This document shows, one piece after another, positions 8,428-17,604 of a DNA stretch of 64,000 nt. Where the stretch lies: positions 248,001-312,000 of the forward strand of contig NZ_JAINUY010000004.1 of the NCBI RefSeq assembly GCF_020026915.1. The letters run 5' to 3'. The DNA comes from Flavobacterium potami (lineage in GTDB: Bacteria > Bacteroidota > Bacteroidia > Flavobacteriales > Flavobacteriaceae). The position numbers were made by a program, and so were the translations under genes. The notes beneath the pieces were generated by a model, which was not told where the DNA came from, made no database searches, and saw nothing but the letters and a program-made list of their open reading frames with translations. Every line of letters starts with the position of its first letter. Within the stretch, counting starts at the first letter, position 1.

Positions 8428-9402
8428 ATGGCGAAAATACTTACTGGTGTTCAAAGTACAGGAACACCGCATTTAGGAAATTTATTAGGAGCAATTATTC
8501 CAGCAATCGAATTGTCTAACAATCCGGAAAATGAATCTTATTTGTTTATTGCTGATTTGCATTCAATTACTCAAATTAAAGACGGAAAAACTTTAAGAGA
8601 AAACACCTATAGTACTGCAGCAGCTTGGCTTGCGTGTGGGCTAAATCCTGAAAAAGTTACTTTTTACAGACAATCTGATGTAGTGCAAACTACAGAATTG
8701 ACTTGGTATTTAAGCTGTTTTTTTCCATTCCAAAGACTGACATTAGCCCATTCTTTCAAAGATAAAGCAGATCGTTTAGATGATGTTAACGCTGGACTAT
8801 TCACTTACCCAATGTTAATGGCAGCCGATATTTTATTGTATGATGCAGAATTTGTTCCGGTTGGAAAAGATCAATTACAGCATTTAGAAATTACTCGTGA
8901 TGTTGCCTCTCGTTTCAATCACCAAATGGGTGAAACTTTTGTTCTTCCTGAAGCGAAAATCCAGGAAAACATTATGTTGATTCCAGGAACAAACGGCGGA
9001 AAAATGAGTAAATCTGCCAACAATATCATCAACATTTTCTTGGATGACAAAGCTTTAAGAAAACAAGTAATGAGTATTGAAACTGATAGTACTCCTCTTG
9101 AAGATCCTAAAAATCCAGATACTTGTAATGCATTTGCTATCTATTCTTTGTTAGCAAATGAAGAACAAACTGCACAAATGAGAGCCAATTATTTGGGCGG
9201 AAATTACGGTTACGGTCACGCAAAACAAGCTTTGTTTGAACTGATTACAGAAAAATTCAAAACCGAAAGAGAAAAATACAATTACTATATCAACAACCTT
9301 GAAGAAGTAGATGCTTTATTGAAAAAAGGTGCTTCCAAAGCTTCTGTTATTGCTGATGGTGTTTTAGCAAAAGTTAGAGAGGTTCTAGGATTTGGGAAAT
9401 AA
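8428..9402 (+). CDS. trpS: tryptophan--tRNA ligase
   Basis: This class I aminoacyl-tRNA synthetase charges tRNA-Trp. The 324-aa protein shows the HIGH-type motif TPHLGNLLG (about residues 13-21), the DLHSITQ and LTYPMLMAADILLY blocks of the TrpRS Rossmann fold, and GGKMSKS near residue 190. Length is typical. It follows the repeat region closely and has a strong terminator 20 bp after its stop, so it is probably a single-gene unit. Confidence 0.97.
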   Translation: MAKILTGVQSTGTPHLGNLLGAIIPAIELSNNPENESYLFIADLHSITQIKDGKTLRENTYSTAAAWLACGLNPEKVTFYRQSDVVQTTELTWYLSCFFPFQRLTLAHSFKDKADRLDDVNAGLFTYPMLMAADILLYDAEFVPVGKDQLQHLEITRDVASRFNHQMGETFVLPEAKIQENIMLIPGTNGGKMSKSANNIINIFLDDKALRKQVMSIETDSTPLEDPKNPDTCNAFAIYSLLANEEQTAQMRANYLGGNYGYGHAKQALFELITEKFKTEREKYNYYINNLEEVDALLKKGASKASVIADGVLAKVREVLGFGK

Positions 9403-9422
9403 CTCGTAATCCTTTAAGATAA

Positions 9423-9464
9423 AAAAAGCGCTGATCGATTTTAAAATCTGATCAGCGCTTTTTC
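9423..9464. terminator. terminator of trpS
   Basis: A perfect stem of at least 14 bp (AAAAAGCGCTGATC with GATCAGCGCTTTTT) with A- and T-runs on either side. Confidence 0.9.
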
Positions 9465-9536
9465 TTTGGACTAAATTCTGTTTTATGGATTTATTTTTTG
9501 TAACTTCAAGTAAATTAATCATTTAAAAAATAAAAG

Positions 9537-9659
9537 ATGAATAAGTATATTGAAGATTATGATGTTCCTCCGTATTTATTTCAAATCCTAAATATCGTTT
9601 TTGGATTATTGTTAATTTATATTTTATACCGATTGTATAAACATTTTACTAAAAAATAA
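9537..9659 (+). CDS. small single-pass membrane protein (40 aa)
   Basis: An ATG preceded by an A-rich leader opens a 40-codon frame. Residues 14-31 (LFQILNIVFGLLLIYILY) form one transmembrane helix; the N-terminus is acidic and the C-terminus basic (YRLYKHFTKK), so the tail should stay in the cytoplasm. It is convergent with dprA. It is protein-like in composition but unknown to me. Confidence 0.55.
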   Translation: MNKYIEDYDVPPYLFQILNIVFGLLLIYILYRLYKHFTKK

Positions 9660-9675
9660 AATAGGATTTTCTGCG

Positions 9676-10776
9676 TTAAATTGACTCAAAAAGTTTTCCA
9701 GGAAGAGGTCTGATTAAACCCTTTAATTCCATGTTTATCAGAACTCCAGAAAGTTTAAAAATTGGAAAATCACATTCAATCGCAATTATATCCAATAATT
9801 CTTTTCCGTTCTTTTGTAGAAAATCATAAACCTCTTGTTCTTCAGGTTCTAATTCAACAAAAAGTTGTTTTTGAATGTTTTTCGGTTTTTCTTTAATGTC
9901 CCAATTCAGCATGTAAATAATATCGGCAGCATTTGTTAACACATTTGCTTTCTGAGTTTTAATCAAATTATTACAGCCTTGACTGTACTTATCAGTAATT
10001 CTTCCTGGCACTGCAAAAACATCACGATTGTATTCGTTGGCCATATTCGCAGTAATTAAAGAACCACCTTTATCAGCTGATTCTATCACAATTGTAGCTT
10101 CGGTCATCCCCGCAACAATACGATTTCTTCTAACAAATTTTTCCTTATCCGGATTAGAATCACTCCAAAATTCTGTTATAAAACCGCCGTTTTCTTCCAT
10201 TTTAGCCATGTACTTTTTATGCGTTCTCGGGTAAATCTGATTTAAACCATGAGCCAAAACTCCAATAGTCTGTAAATTAAAATCCATTGCAGCCTGATGT
10301 GCTACAATATCCACTCCGTATGCAAATCCGCTAACAATTATTGGGTCTAATGGAGCTAAATCTTCAATCAGTTTTTTACAAAAATCTGTTCCGTAAGAGG
10401 TAATTTGTCTTGTTCCTACAATGCTGATTAATTTCCTGTTTTTAAAATCAATATTACCAGCGGTAAAAATAAGGATTGGTGCATCGAAACAGTGTTTGAG
10501 TCTGTCCGGATAACTTTCATCCTGAAAATAAGAAGTTTTAATTCCATTATTTCTAATAAACTCCAATTCCTTTTCCGCTTTTTCAAATATTTTCTTGTCT
10601 TTTAAATTCTTTAAGAGGACTGTTCCAATCCCATCAATTGAAGCTAGTTGTGTACTTTTCGCTTTAAAAATATCCGATGGATTTTCAAAATAATGAAGTA
10701 ATTTTTTACCCAATACATCTCCTACTCCATCAACTTTTAACAAGGCCAATACATTAAACAAATCCTGATCGCTCAT
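9676..10776 (-). CDS. dprA: DNA-processing protein DprA
   Basis: DprA binds incoming single-stranded DNA during transformation and loads RecA. The 366-aa protein has an N-terminal helix-hairpin-helix-like region (residues 1-60), the Rossmann-type DNA-processing domain (ISIVGTRQ, SGFAYGVDIVAHQAA, RNRIVAG, GGSLITA) and a C-terminal winged-helix domain (about residues 305-366). An upstream ATG at 10839 would add 21 residues that are lysine-rich and not family-like; MSDQDLFNVLALLK at 10776 is the better start. It converges on the 40-aa ORF. Confidence 0.95.
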   Translation of the reverse strand: MSDQDLFNVLALLKVDGVGDVLGKKLLHYFENPSDIFKAKSTQLASIDGIGTVLLKNLKDKKIFEKAEKELEFIRNNGIKTSYFQDESYPDRLKHCFDAPILIFTAGNIDFKNRKLISIVGTRQITSYGTDFCKKLIEDLAPLDPIIVSGFAYGVDIVAHQAAMDFNLQTIGVLAHGLNQIYPRTHKKYMAKMEENGGFITEFWSDSNPDKEKFVRRNRIVAGMTEATIVIESADKGGSLITANMANEYNRDVFAVPGRITDKYSQGCNNLIKTQKANVLTNAADIIYMLNWDIKEKPKNIQKQLFVELEPEEQEVYDFLQKNGKELLDIIAIECDFPIFKLSGVLINMELKGLIRPLPGKLFESI

Positions 10777-10978
10777 ATTCTTAAAAACATTATGTAAAAT
10801 AGAAAATTTGTTTCTATTTTTTTGAAGTGCAAATATCAATAAAACAAAGTAATTTCTTAATAAATTTAAAGATTAAAATTAAGCGGATTTATTCCTTTGC
10901 AAAAAATAAAACTTTAAAGTATTGACTTTTAATACACTAAAAATATTTTCTAATTGTTAATAAAAATTGTGAATAAAA

Positions 10979-11009
10979 TTTTGATAAGTATAAGCGTTGC
11001 ATAACTTTG
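10979..11009 (+). promoter_or_regulatory. promoter of the HU/SPOR gene, nearly leaderless
   Basis: TTTTG (10979-10983), 18 bases, then TAACTTTG (11002-11009). The box ends five bases before the ATG at 11015, so the mRNA should have almost no leader. Confidence 0.75.
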
Positions 11010-11014
11010 TTACT

Positions 11015-11986
11015 ATGAAAATCGAAGTATATATTTCACAGTTATTGTATCGTTATCAGTGCGTAACGGTTCCAGGATTTGGTGCATTTTTAACAGAAAC
11101 TCACTCAGCTCAGCTGAATGAAAGCACTAATTCGTTTTTTCCTCCAAAAAAAACTATTTCTTTCAACAGTCGTATCAAAAATAACGACGGTTTGTTAGCA
11201 AATCATATTGCTCAAGCTGAAAAAACATCTTATGGTTTTGCGGTTAGCGCTATTGCATTTGAAGTGACAAACTGGAAAAAGTCTTTAGAAGAAGATGGTG
11301 TCATCTCTCTAAAAAACATTGGCGAATTGCGTTTAAATTCTGAAAGCAATATCATTTTCATTCCGAATGATCAAACCAACTATTTATCAACTTCATTTGG
11401 TTTAAGTCCGTTTGTTTCTCCGATGGTGAAAAAAGAAATTTTCGAGAAAAAAATCGAAAAAATTGCCTCAAAAGAAAAAGATGTTGTTTTGTTGCCTACT
11501 AATGAAGAACAAAACAGATCTACTAACCCTTTCCTTAAATATGCTGCAATTTTAGTATTAGCACTTGGAATTACTGGAAGTATCGGTTATCCTTTATATC
11601 AAAATCAAATTGAAAATCAGACCCTTTTAGTAGAACAAGCAGTTCAGAAAAAAGTTCAGAACAAAATTCAAGAGGCAACCTTTTTAATTAAAAATCCTCT
11701 TCCGGCAGTAACATTAACTGTAGATTCTGCAAGTGTTGAAACAGCAGAACCAACTATGCCTTATCATATTGTAGCTGGTGCTTTTAGAAGTGAACAAAAT
11801 GCTGCAAAAGCTTATAACCAATTAATTAAAGATGGTTTTAAGGCTCGAATGCTAAAAGAAAATAAGCACGGTTTGTTTCCTGTTTTGTACGGAAGTTATG
11901 CTACAATGAGAGAAGCCGAACAAGCTCAAAAAGAAATTCAAAAAGGAGAAAATCCATTAGCTTGGATTTTGGTCGAAAACCTATAA
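11015..11986 (+). CDS. CCDC81-type HU-domain membrane protein with SPOR domain
   Basis: The 323-aa protein appears to have two tandem HU-like CCDC81 domains (about residues 1-65 and 68-130), a membrane helix (174-195), a short linker and a C-terminal SPOR domain (about 248-323) that should bind denuded peptidoglycan at the septum. The HU-like half would be cytoplasmic and the SPOR domain periplasmic, which suggests a link to cell division; this is inference from domains. A TTG start at 10997 is possible but would overlap the promoter, so the ATG at 11015 is chosen. Confidence 0.88.
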   Translation: MKIEVYISQLLYRYQCVTVPGFGAFLTETHSAQLNESTNSFFPPKKTISFNSRIKNNDGLLANHIAQAEKTSYGFAVSAIAFEVTNWKKSLEEDGVISLKNIGELRLNSESNIIFIPNDQTNYLSTSFGLSPFVSPMVKKEIFEKKIEKIASKEKDVVLLPTNEEQNRSTNPFLKYAAILVLALGITGSIGYPLYQNQIENQTLLVEQAVQKKVQNKIQEATFLIKNPLPAVTLTVDSASVETAEPTMPYHIVAGAFRSEQNAAKAYNQLIKDGFKARMLKENKHGLFPVLYGSYATMREAEQAQKEIQKGENPLAWILVENL

Positions 11987-11992
11987 ATCTCA

Positions 11993-12030
11993 AAAAAATC
12001 CCGTTCTTCTGACTGGGATTTTTTTTTGTC
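11993..12030 (+). terminator. terminator of the HU/SPOR gene
   Basis: AAAAATCCC pairs with GGGATTTTT across a 13-base loop, followed by a long T-run. Confidence 0.8.
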
Positions 12031-12113
12031 TTATTCTATTGTTTTTAAATTTTTTACTAGCACTATTCCAAGATTTCTTCTAATAAATTAGCGAGCAAAA
12101 ATTTAAAATAAAA

Positions 12114-12548
12114 ATGGATAAAATTTTTAAAACTTTAGTGGTTGTATTACTGCTTAATTCGCACTCTTTTTTTGCACAAACCCAAATCGCTAAACAAGAT
12201 TTGGAACTCCAAAAATCTGAAATTCAAGCTCAAAAAACTTTAAAAGAATATCATAAAAAATTGGACGACAAAATTGAAATCTTAAAAAGAGACCAAAAGG
12301 AATTCGAAAAGAAAAAGAAAAACTTAGCTAAATCAGAAAACAATTTAAAAACTACAAAAGCTAAAGTTGAAAAGCTAGAAATGGCGAATCAGAAAATGGA
12401 AAACAAGATAAATACCTTTTCTGTTTCTGATGAAGAAATACAAAAGCAACGTATCAAAATTAAAGAAAATGAAGTCAATATTCAGAAACTGAAATTGACC
12501 CAAATTACTCAGGAAAAGGAACTTGAAAAAGTAATGTCGACGATTTAA
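12114..12548 (+). CDS. exported coiled-coil protein (144 aa)
   Basis: A signal peptide (residues 1-21, ending FFAQ) is followed by an almost continuous, Lys/Glu-rich coiled coil (about residues 25-140). No enzymatic motif is present. It resembles small periplasmic coiled-coil proteins of Flavobacteria with no assigned role. Terminators on either side make it a one-gene unit. Confidence 0.7.
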   Translation: MDKIFKTLVVVLLLNSHSFFAQTQIAKQDLELQKSEIQAQKTLKEYHKKLDDKIEILKRDQKEFEKKKKNLAKSENNLKTTKAKVEKLEMANQKMENKINTFSVSDEEIQKQRIKIKENEVNIQKLKLTQITQEKELEKVMSTI

Positions 12549-12552
12549 AATA

Positions 12553-12587
12553 AAAAAACCGAATTCGCAATGAATTCGGTTTTTTGT
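12553..12587. terminator. bidirectional terminator
   Basis: A perfect 14-bp stem (AAAAAACCGAATTC with GAATTCGGTTTTTT) between the coiled-coil gene and the convergent gene at 12588. Confidence 0.9.
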
Positions 12588-13349
12588 TTATCGTGAAACA
12601 ATTTTAGCATTTTGAGATAAGATTTCCTTTCCAGATTGATAAACAGTCAATGTTGCGGGAGGGGAATCTTTTTCTCCCAAAACGATAAAATAGCATTCAT
12701 ATTTGAAATTACCTTTTTTAAATTCGTAATAATGATTTCCGCCTGTTCCATCGGCAACAAAAACACCATTTTCAATTACAAGATCTGGAGTATCCGTCAT
12801 TTTCTTTTTGATTGACCACGAAGCGTATCGAAAATTATTATTTCCTAAATCGTCAATTCTGATTCTGAATTTTGAAGTTTCTAAAATAGCAACTGGTTCT
12901 TTAAATTTTGAAAGCGAAGCATTTACGTTTTTTTTCTGAGCCGCAATCAATTCATTTTTCAATTTCAATTCTTCATCTGATTGATTATTGATACTGATAA
13001 TTCTTCCATCAGTATCAATCCACATATCGCCACGATTCAGCATAATTCCACGCCACCCTACTTCTGACCAATCTTTTGCTGGATCCGATTTTGTTATTTT
13101 TTCAATCAAAACTTTATCAAAAATTTGGTTGTATCTTTTTACAAAATCAGCTTTATCCTTAACCGAAGGAATTGGATAATTTCGTTTAAAGGGAAATTTG
13201 ATTCGTTTTGAAATTGCTTCTTTATCCCCGTTTTTCACTTCAAGAATAAATTTCGAAATGAACTTTTGATATTCTGGTTTCAAATCCTGGGCATTCAAAA
13301 ACAAAGAATTAAACATCAGAATCGTTAGCAATATTTTAAATGTTTTCAT
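12588..13349 (-). CDS. hypothetical exported protein (253 aa)
   Basis: The N-terminus is a signal peptide (MKTFKILLTILMFNSLFLNAQ). The mature protein has an NTF2-like-looking helical first part (residues 22-120, with KFPFKRNYP and WIDTDGRI) and a beta-rich second part (residues 150-253). I do not recognise a named family. No catalytic motif is visible. It converges on the coiled-coil gene and begins 55 bp from a parS-like site. Confidence 0.65.
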   Translation of the reverse strand: MKTFKILLTILMFNSLFLNAQDLKPEYQKFISKFILEVKNGDKEAISKRIKFPFKRNYPIPSVKDKADFVKRYNQIFDKVLIEKITKSDPAKDWSEVGWRGIMLNRGDMWIDTDGRIISINNQSDEELKLKNELIAAQKKNVNASLSKFKEPVAILETSKFRIRIDDLGNNNFRYASWSIKKKMTDTPDLVIENGVFVADGTGGNHYYEFKKGNFKYECYFIVLGEKDSPPATLTVYQSGKEILSQNAKIVSR

Positions 13350-13403
13350 GTCAAAAATAATTTAATGCGTTAAAAATTAAACGTTTGAAAAACAGAAAAA
13401 CAA

Positions 13404-13419
13404 TGTTTCACGTGGGACG
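13404..13419. other. parS-like palindrome, degenerate (outlier 1)
   Basis: TGTTTCACGTGGGACG keeps the CACGTG core and most of the ParB-site consensus but has two or three mismatches in the right arm. It lies between the stop of the helicase gene and the start of the gene at 12588-13349, about 6.3 kb from the main cluster. Confidence 0.5.
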
Positions 13420-13428
13420 TTTAAAAAA

Positions 13429-15708
13429 TCAATTTATGCTCGCCTTGAACATTTTTAATTCATCCCAAGTAAATTCATCTCCATATTTTTCTTTCAAAGG
13501 ACTCAAAGATTCTTCTTGGTAAAATTGAAAAGCTTCGCGCAAAGCCAAAATTTTATCATAAGGCAATACGTCGCCGATTTCTATTTTTTTCGATTGAATC
13601 AATTTAATCAAATGCCCTTCAATTGTTTGAACGTTTAATTTACGCATTCTTGCAATATCTTCGACAGAATATTTATCTAACCACAGATCATAAGTTTCTT
13701 CAACTGTCGTTTTTTTAGCCGTTTTAAGCTCGTTTTTCTCTTTCTTAGTTGATTTGTATCGAATAACGGGTTCTTCTGTCCTAAAAATGTCTGTATTTGT
13801 CGTTTTAAGCTCTTCCCTAATCCTTTCTGCTTTGTTGGTTTTGTAATTTTTAATATTTGGCGAGGTTAACTTCTCTTTGCTGATTTCTTCGCCAGCAACC
13901 ACAACTTCAATTAATAACTTGGCTTTCATTAATCGTAAAACGGCTTTCGTTTGCAAATCTTCCAAAAAGTTAAGCTCTTCGTAGAACTCTTTTACTTTTT
14001 TAAATTTTTGAATTTCAGCTATTTTATAAATCAGATCATCCACCAATTTGTCCATTGCTTTAAAAAAATAATCGTAGGCCGCATCTACCCTTTCTTTCAC
14101 AAAAAATAAATCAACCGTTTCTTTGATGAAAATTTTATTGAGTTGTGCGATGAATTTCTGCGAAGGATCTAGAAGCTGCTCCATAATTTCCATTCGCTTA
14201 TGCGCCCAAACTGCGTGTTTCGATTTTTCTGAACCTGCCGCATTTTCGTTATAACTAAAACGGTGATTGCGCCATTCTTGCGCCAATTCTCCCCAATTAA
14301 AACTATTAATCAAATAGTTATGAATAAAATTTTTGGTTTCGAAGTGAAGCGCTTTCTCCAAAGTTTCCTCCGTAGCTTTATTCAATGCGTAATCCATCAC
14401 ATCTTGGTCGTTGGAAATACCATTCATCTGCATCGGAGAAAGTAAAATAAGCCCGTTTAACGAACGCAAACGCGAAAGTGCTACATAGGCTTGTCCGGGA
14501 AGAAAAACTTGCGATACATCAAGCGCTGCTTTGTCAAAAGTTAAACCTTGGCTTTTGTGCACTGTAATCGCCCACGCCAACTTGATTGGGTAATGCGCAA
14601 AAGTTCCTAAAACTTCTTCTTCGATATCTTTGGTTTGTTCGTTGACTTTGTATCGGATATTTTTCCATTCGTACTTCTCAACTTCAAGCGTCATATTTTC
14701 TTCTGGAAAATGAACAAAGATTTCTTCATCTGAAAGCGATTTGATTACGCCCATCTTTCCGTTAAAATATCTTTTCTCAAAAGACAAATCATTTTTGACG
14801 AACATGATTTGCGCGCCAACTTTCAATTTCAGTTCTTCTTCAACCGGAAAAATCTTTTCTGGAAAATCTCCCACCACAAATGGCGTATAAACGTATTCTT
14901 TACCATCTAAATCATTGATTGACTGTGAGTTGATAGAATCTGCCTTAGCATTATGCGTTGTCAATGTGATGTAACCTTTGTTCTCTTTGAAGTCAAAATC
15001 GGGCTTAACATATTGATTTAGAATAGCTATATCTTCTGGAGTGATCTGATTATTTCGAAGATTATTCAAAACCGAAATAAAAGCATCGTCCGTCTGGCGA
15101 TAAATTTTAGAAAGCTCAATATAAATCGGCGGATACGTTTGCAGAACATGAGAATGAAAAAAGAATTTCCCACGGTAATAGTTTTTCAAAGTTCGCCATT
15201 CTTCGTCACGAATTACTGGCGGCAACTGAAGCAGGTCTCCAATGAACAAAACTTGAACTCCACCAAAAGGATGTGTGTTTCTTCGAACGGTTTGCATCAT
15301 GAAATCAACAGCATCAAGAAGATCTCCTCGTAGCATACTGACTTCATCGATAACCAGCAATTCCATGTTTTTAATAACATTTCGCTTGACATTATTCATT
15401 TTGAAATGACGTCGCAAGGTTTCTTTATTTTCAAATTTTACCGTTTCTGTAAATTGCGCACTCGCATCGTAAGACGGAATAAATGCAGAAAACGGAAGCT
15501 GAAACATCGAATGAATCGTTACACCACCCGCATTCAAAGCGGCGATTCCTGTTGGTGCAACGACCACTGTATTTTTGTGTGTTGTTGCTATTATTTCGCG
15601 TAAAAGCGTAGTTTTTCCAGTACCTGCTTTTCCGGTAAGGAAAATAGATTTCTGTGTCTGATTGATGAATTGTAAAGTATAAGCTGCCGCTTCTGAAACA
15701 TTCTGCAT
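13429..15708 (-). CDS. PIF1/RecD-like helicase with C-terminal HTH domain
   Basis: This is a superfamily 1 helicase of 759 aa. It has Walker A GKAGTGKT (residues 26-33), Walker B LVIDEVSML (118-126), a QLPP motif, and the late AWAITVHKSQGLTFD and YVALSR motifs. The last part (about residues 660-730) contains a helix-turn-helix segment (VEDIARMRKLNVQTIEGHL) like those of RecQ-type helicases. Its likely role is unwinding DNA during repair or recombination; the exact substrate is unknown. It starts 88 bp from the Skp-like gene's stop and is separately terminated from it. Confidence 0.88.
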   Translation of the reverse strand: MQNVSEAAAYTLQFINQTQKSIFLTGKAGTGKTTLLREIIATTHKNTVVVAPTGIAALNAGGVTIHSMFQLPFSAFIPSYDASAQFTETVKFENKETLRRHFKMNNVKRNVIKNMELLVIDEVSMLRGDLLDAVDFMMQTVRRNTHPFGGVQVLFIGDLLQLPPVIRDEEWRTLKNYYRGKFFFHSHVLQTYPPIYIELSKIYRQTDDAFISVLNNLRNNQITPEDIAILNQYVKPDFDFKENKGYITLTTHNAKADSINSQSINDLDGKEYVYTPFVVGDFPEKIFPVEEELKLKVGAQIMFVKNDLSFEKRYFNGKMGVIKSLSDEEIFVHFPEENMTLEVEKYEWKNIRYKVNEQTKDIEEEVLGTFAHYPIKLAWAITVHKSQGLTFDKAALDVSQVFLPGQAYVALSRLRSLNGLILLSPMQMNGISNDQDVMDYALNKATEETLEKALHFETKNFIHNYLINSFNWGELAQEWRNHRFSYNENAAGSEKSKHAVWAHKRMEIMEQLLDPSQKFIAQLNKIFIKETVDLFFVKERVDAAYDYFFKAMDKLVDDLIYKIAEIQKFKKVKEFYEELNFLEDLQTKAVLRLMKAKLLIEVVVAGEEISKEKLTSPNIKNYKTNKAERIREELKTTNTDIFRTEEPVIRYKSTKKEKNELKTAKKTTVEETYDLWLDKYSVEDIARMRKLNVQTIEGHLIKLIQSKKIEIGDVLPYDKILALREAFQFYQEESLSPLKEKYGDEFTWDELKMFKASIN

Positions 15709-15754
15709 TGGGCTTGTATTAAAAAATAAAATTACCGCATTTTTATAAAAAGAA

Positions 15755-15784
15755 AAAACCTAAATCGTAGTGGATTTAGGTTTT
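15755..15784 (-). terminator. terminator of the Skp-like gene
   Basis: A perfect 12-bp stem (AAAACCTAAATC with GATTTAGGTTTT); on the reverse strand it is followed by a T-rich run. Confidence 0.85.
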
Positions 15785-15811
15785 CAGTAATTTAGTTAGT
15801 TTGGGTAGTTT

Positions 15812-16396
15812 TTATTTTTTTGCTTCACCTTCTTTAGTTTCAGCGGCTGGTTTTGCATCTGCTTTTGGTGTTGCTTTGTATTTATCATTTAATTCTTTAA
15901 TGATATCCTTTGTAATATCATATTTGTCTTCAGCATACAAAACAGAAGCAGCATCTCCAGTTCCGTAGATATAGGCGTAACCGTTTTTCTTTCCGTAATC
16001 TTTGATGAATTTTTTAACTCCACTAACAAGAGAATCCATTTCTACTCCACTTTCTTGTTGTAATTGTTGTGCTAAAGCTTGTTGTGCGTAACCTAATTGC
16101 TGCTCTCTTTTTTGCAACTCAGCACCTCTTTGCTGTGCCCAAGCCTGACCGTTTGCTTGCGCCTGGCTTTGAAAATTAGCAGCGTCTTGTTTAAAACGTG
16201 AAATTTCAGCTTGTAATTGTCTTCCTTTTTCTTCCGCCTGAGCTTTATACTTAGCTTCTAGATCTTTTGCCTCAGTGTACTCTTTCATTAAAACCGAAGT
16301 ATCCACGTAAGCTGTTTTTACTTCCTTTACCTCTGCTGTTTTGTTACAAGAAACTGCGAAAACTGAAAGTGCGATAATAACGAATGCTTTTTTCAT
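15812..16396 (-). CDS. OmpH/Skp-family periplasmic chaperone-like lipoprotein
   Basis: Skp-like proteins hold unfolded outer-membrane proteins in the periplasm. The 194-aa product has a short signal ending in AVSC with Cys17 as a likely lipid attachment site, a YVDTSVLMKEYTEA opening typical of OmpH, a long Gln/Ala-rich coiled coil (about residues 40-115) and a C-terminal YIYGTGDAASVLYAED strand block. Canonical Skp is soluble, so lipidation is a variation. The ATG at 16396 is chosen; an upstream ATG at 16432 would spoil the signal peptide. Confidence 0.85.
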   Translation of the reverse strand: MKKAFVIIALSVFAVSCNKTAEVKEVKTAYVDTSVLMKEYTEAKDLEAKYKAQAEEKGRQLQAEISRFKQDAANFQSQAQANGQAWAQQRGAELQKREQQLGYAQQALAQQLQQESGVEMDSLVSGVKKFIKDYGKKNGYAYIYGTGDAASVLYAEDKYDITKDIIKELNDKYKATPKADAKPAAETKEGEAKK

Positions 16397-16576
16397 TTTT
16401 TTAAATTCTATTTTTTTAAGTATGAAAGACAAAAATATAAAAAAATCAATAGGATTAACATAAACTTTAAAAAATGCTCCAATTTTATGATATTGTTTTT
16501 ATTTATAGAAAAAATAATAGCAATAAACCGTCGCTATTACAGTAAAATCGACATTTTTTTATATTTTTTACAAAAT

Positions 16577-16617
16577 AAAAAAGCTATTCTATCACTTTTC
16601 GATAAAATAGCTTTTTT
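16577..16617 (-). terminator. terminator of the methyltransferase gene
   Basis: The stem AAAAAAGCTATT pairs with AATAGCTTTTTT around a 17-base loop just beyond the stop at 16634. Confidence 0.8.
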
Positions 16618-16633
16618 AATATAATTTCGATTT

Positions 16634-17482
16634 TTACTTATTTTTCAAAACGTAAATATGCGAAGAATATTCTTTTGAGCTTTTAGCTTTCCAGTTTGAT
16701 TTTAAACCGACGAAAAAAGCTTTGATGTAATTCATTTTTCCTGTTTTGTATTTTTCTGATAAAAGACTCACATAAAATGAATCGAACTTCATTGGAAGTA
16801 CTTTTTCCAATTTCATATCTACTCTTTCAAAAAGCAATTGAATTGATTTTTTTGAAAAATGCCAAAAATGAATTGGCACATCAAAAGCTGCCCAAAACGT
16901 TTGATAATGATTCGCATCAAATGATTTAAAATTTGGAACCGCAACAATTAATGTTCCAGTTGGCTTTAATAAACGTTTCAATTCGCTGATTTGTTCTTCT
17001 AAATTTGGAACATGTTCTAAAACATGCCACATTGTAATTACATCCAAAGAATGATTTTCTAAAGTGCTAGTTTCTTCTACAAATGAAATTCCTTTTTGTT
17101 TGGCAATATTTTTTGCTCGATCGCTTGGTTCTATTCCAATCGTTTCCCAACCGTTGTTTTTTGCAGTTAAAAGAAAATCTCCTGTTCCAGCTCCGATATC
17201 CAAAAGTTTTCCTTTTTGCGGTTGTTGTGAATTAATTAAATTCAATTTATTCTGAAGTGCAATATTTTTTACAAAATGATATGCTTTTTCAAATAACGAA
17301 CGTTTGTTGTCTGTATGCGAAATATAATCTTCGCTTTCGTAATATTTACCTAAATTTTGAAGTTCAGGTTGTGGCGAAGTAATTAGCATATCTAATTCTT
17401 CATCATGATACAATTCGAAAATTTCTTTTGAAACAGAATGGTCTTTTACAGTAAGAAAATGTTTTTTGTTTAAAACGTCCAT
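16634..17482 (-). CDS. class I SAM-dependent methyltransferase (Methyltransf_23 type)
   Basis: The 282-aa protein has a Rossmann-type SAM site: LLDIGAGTGDF (residues 93-103), the acidic strand-2 end IGIEPS and the post-I MWHVLEHVPNLEEQ. The C-terminal third contains a NHYQTFWAAFDVPIHFWHF block typical of this group, whose members often act on sugars or lipids. The substrate is not evident. It lies downstream of mnmG on the same strand but is separated by the 13-bp repeat array. Confidence 0.83.
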   Translation of the reverse strand: MDVLNKKHFLTVKDHSVSKEIFELYHDEELDMLITSPQPELQNLGKYYESEDYISHTDNKRSLFEKAYHFVKNIALQNKLNLINSQQPQKGKLLDIGAGTGDFLLTAKNNGWETIGIEPSDRAKNIAKQKGISFVEETSTLENHSLDVITMWHVLEHVPNLEEQISELKRLLKPTGTLIVAVPNFKSFDANHYQTFWAAFDVPIHFWHFSKKSIQLLFERVDMKLEKVLPMKFDSFYVSLLSEKYKTGKMNYIKAFFVGLKSNWKAKSSKEYSSHIYVLKNK

Positions 17483-17583
17483 TTTTAAAATTCTAGTATT
17501 GGTTTAATTTATAGCAAATCCTAAAAACGAAATTATTTCATTTTTAGGATTTATTGTTTTTTTATTTATTTGTTTTTTCAAAA

Positions 17584-17599
17584 CGTTTCACGTGGAACA
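17584..17599. other. parS-like palindrome (outlier 2)
   Basis: CGTTTCACGTGGAACA matches the ParB-site consensus TGTTNCACGTGNAACA at all but the first base. It lies between the methyltransferase and mnmG, just before a tandem repeat array. Confidence 0.75.
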
Positions 17600-17604
17600 T
17601 TTAT

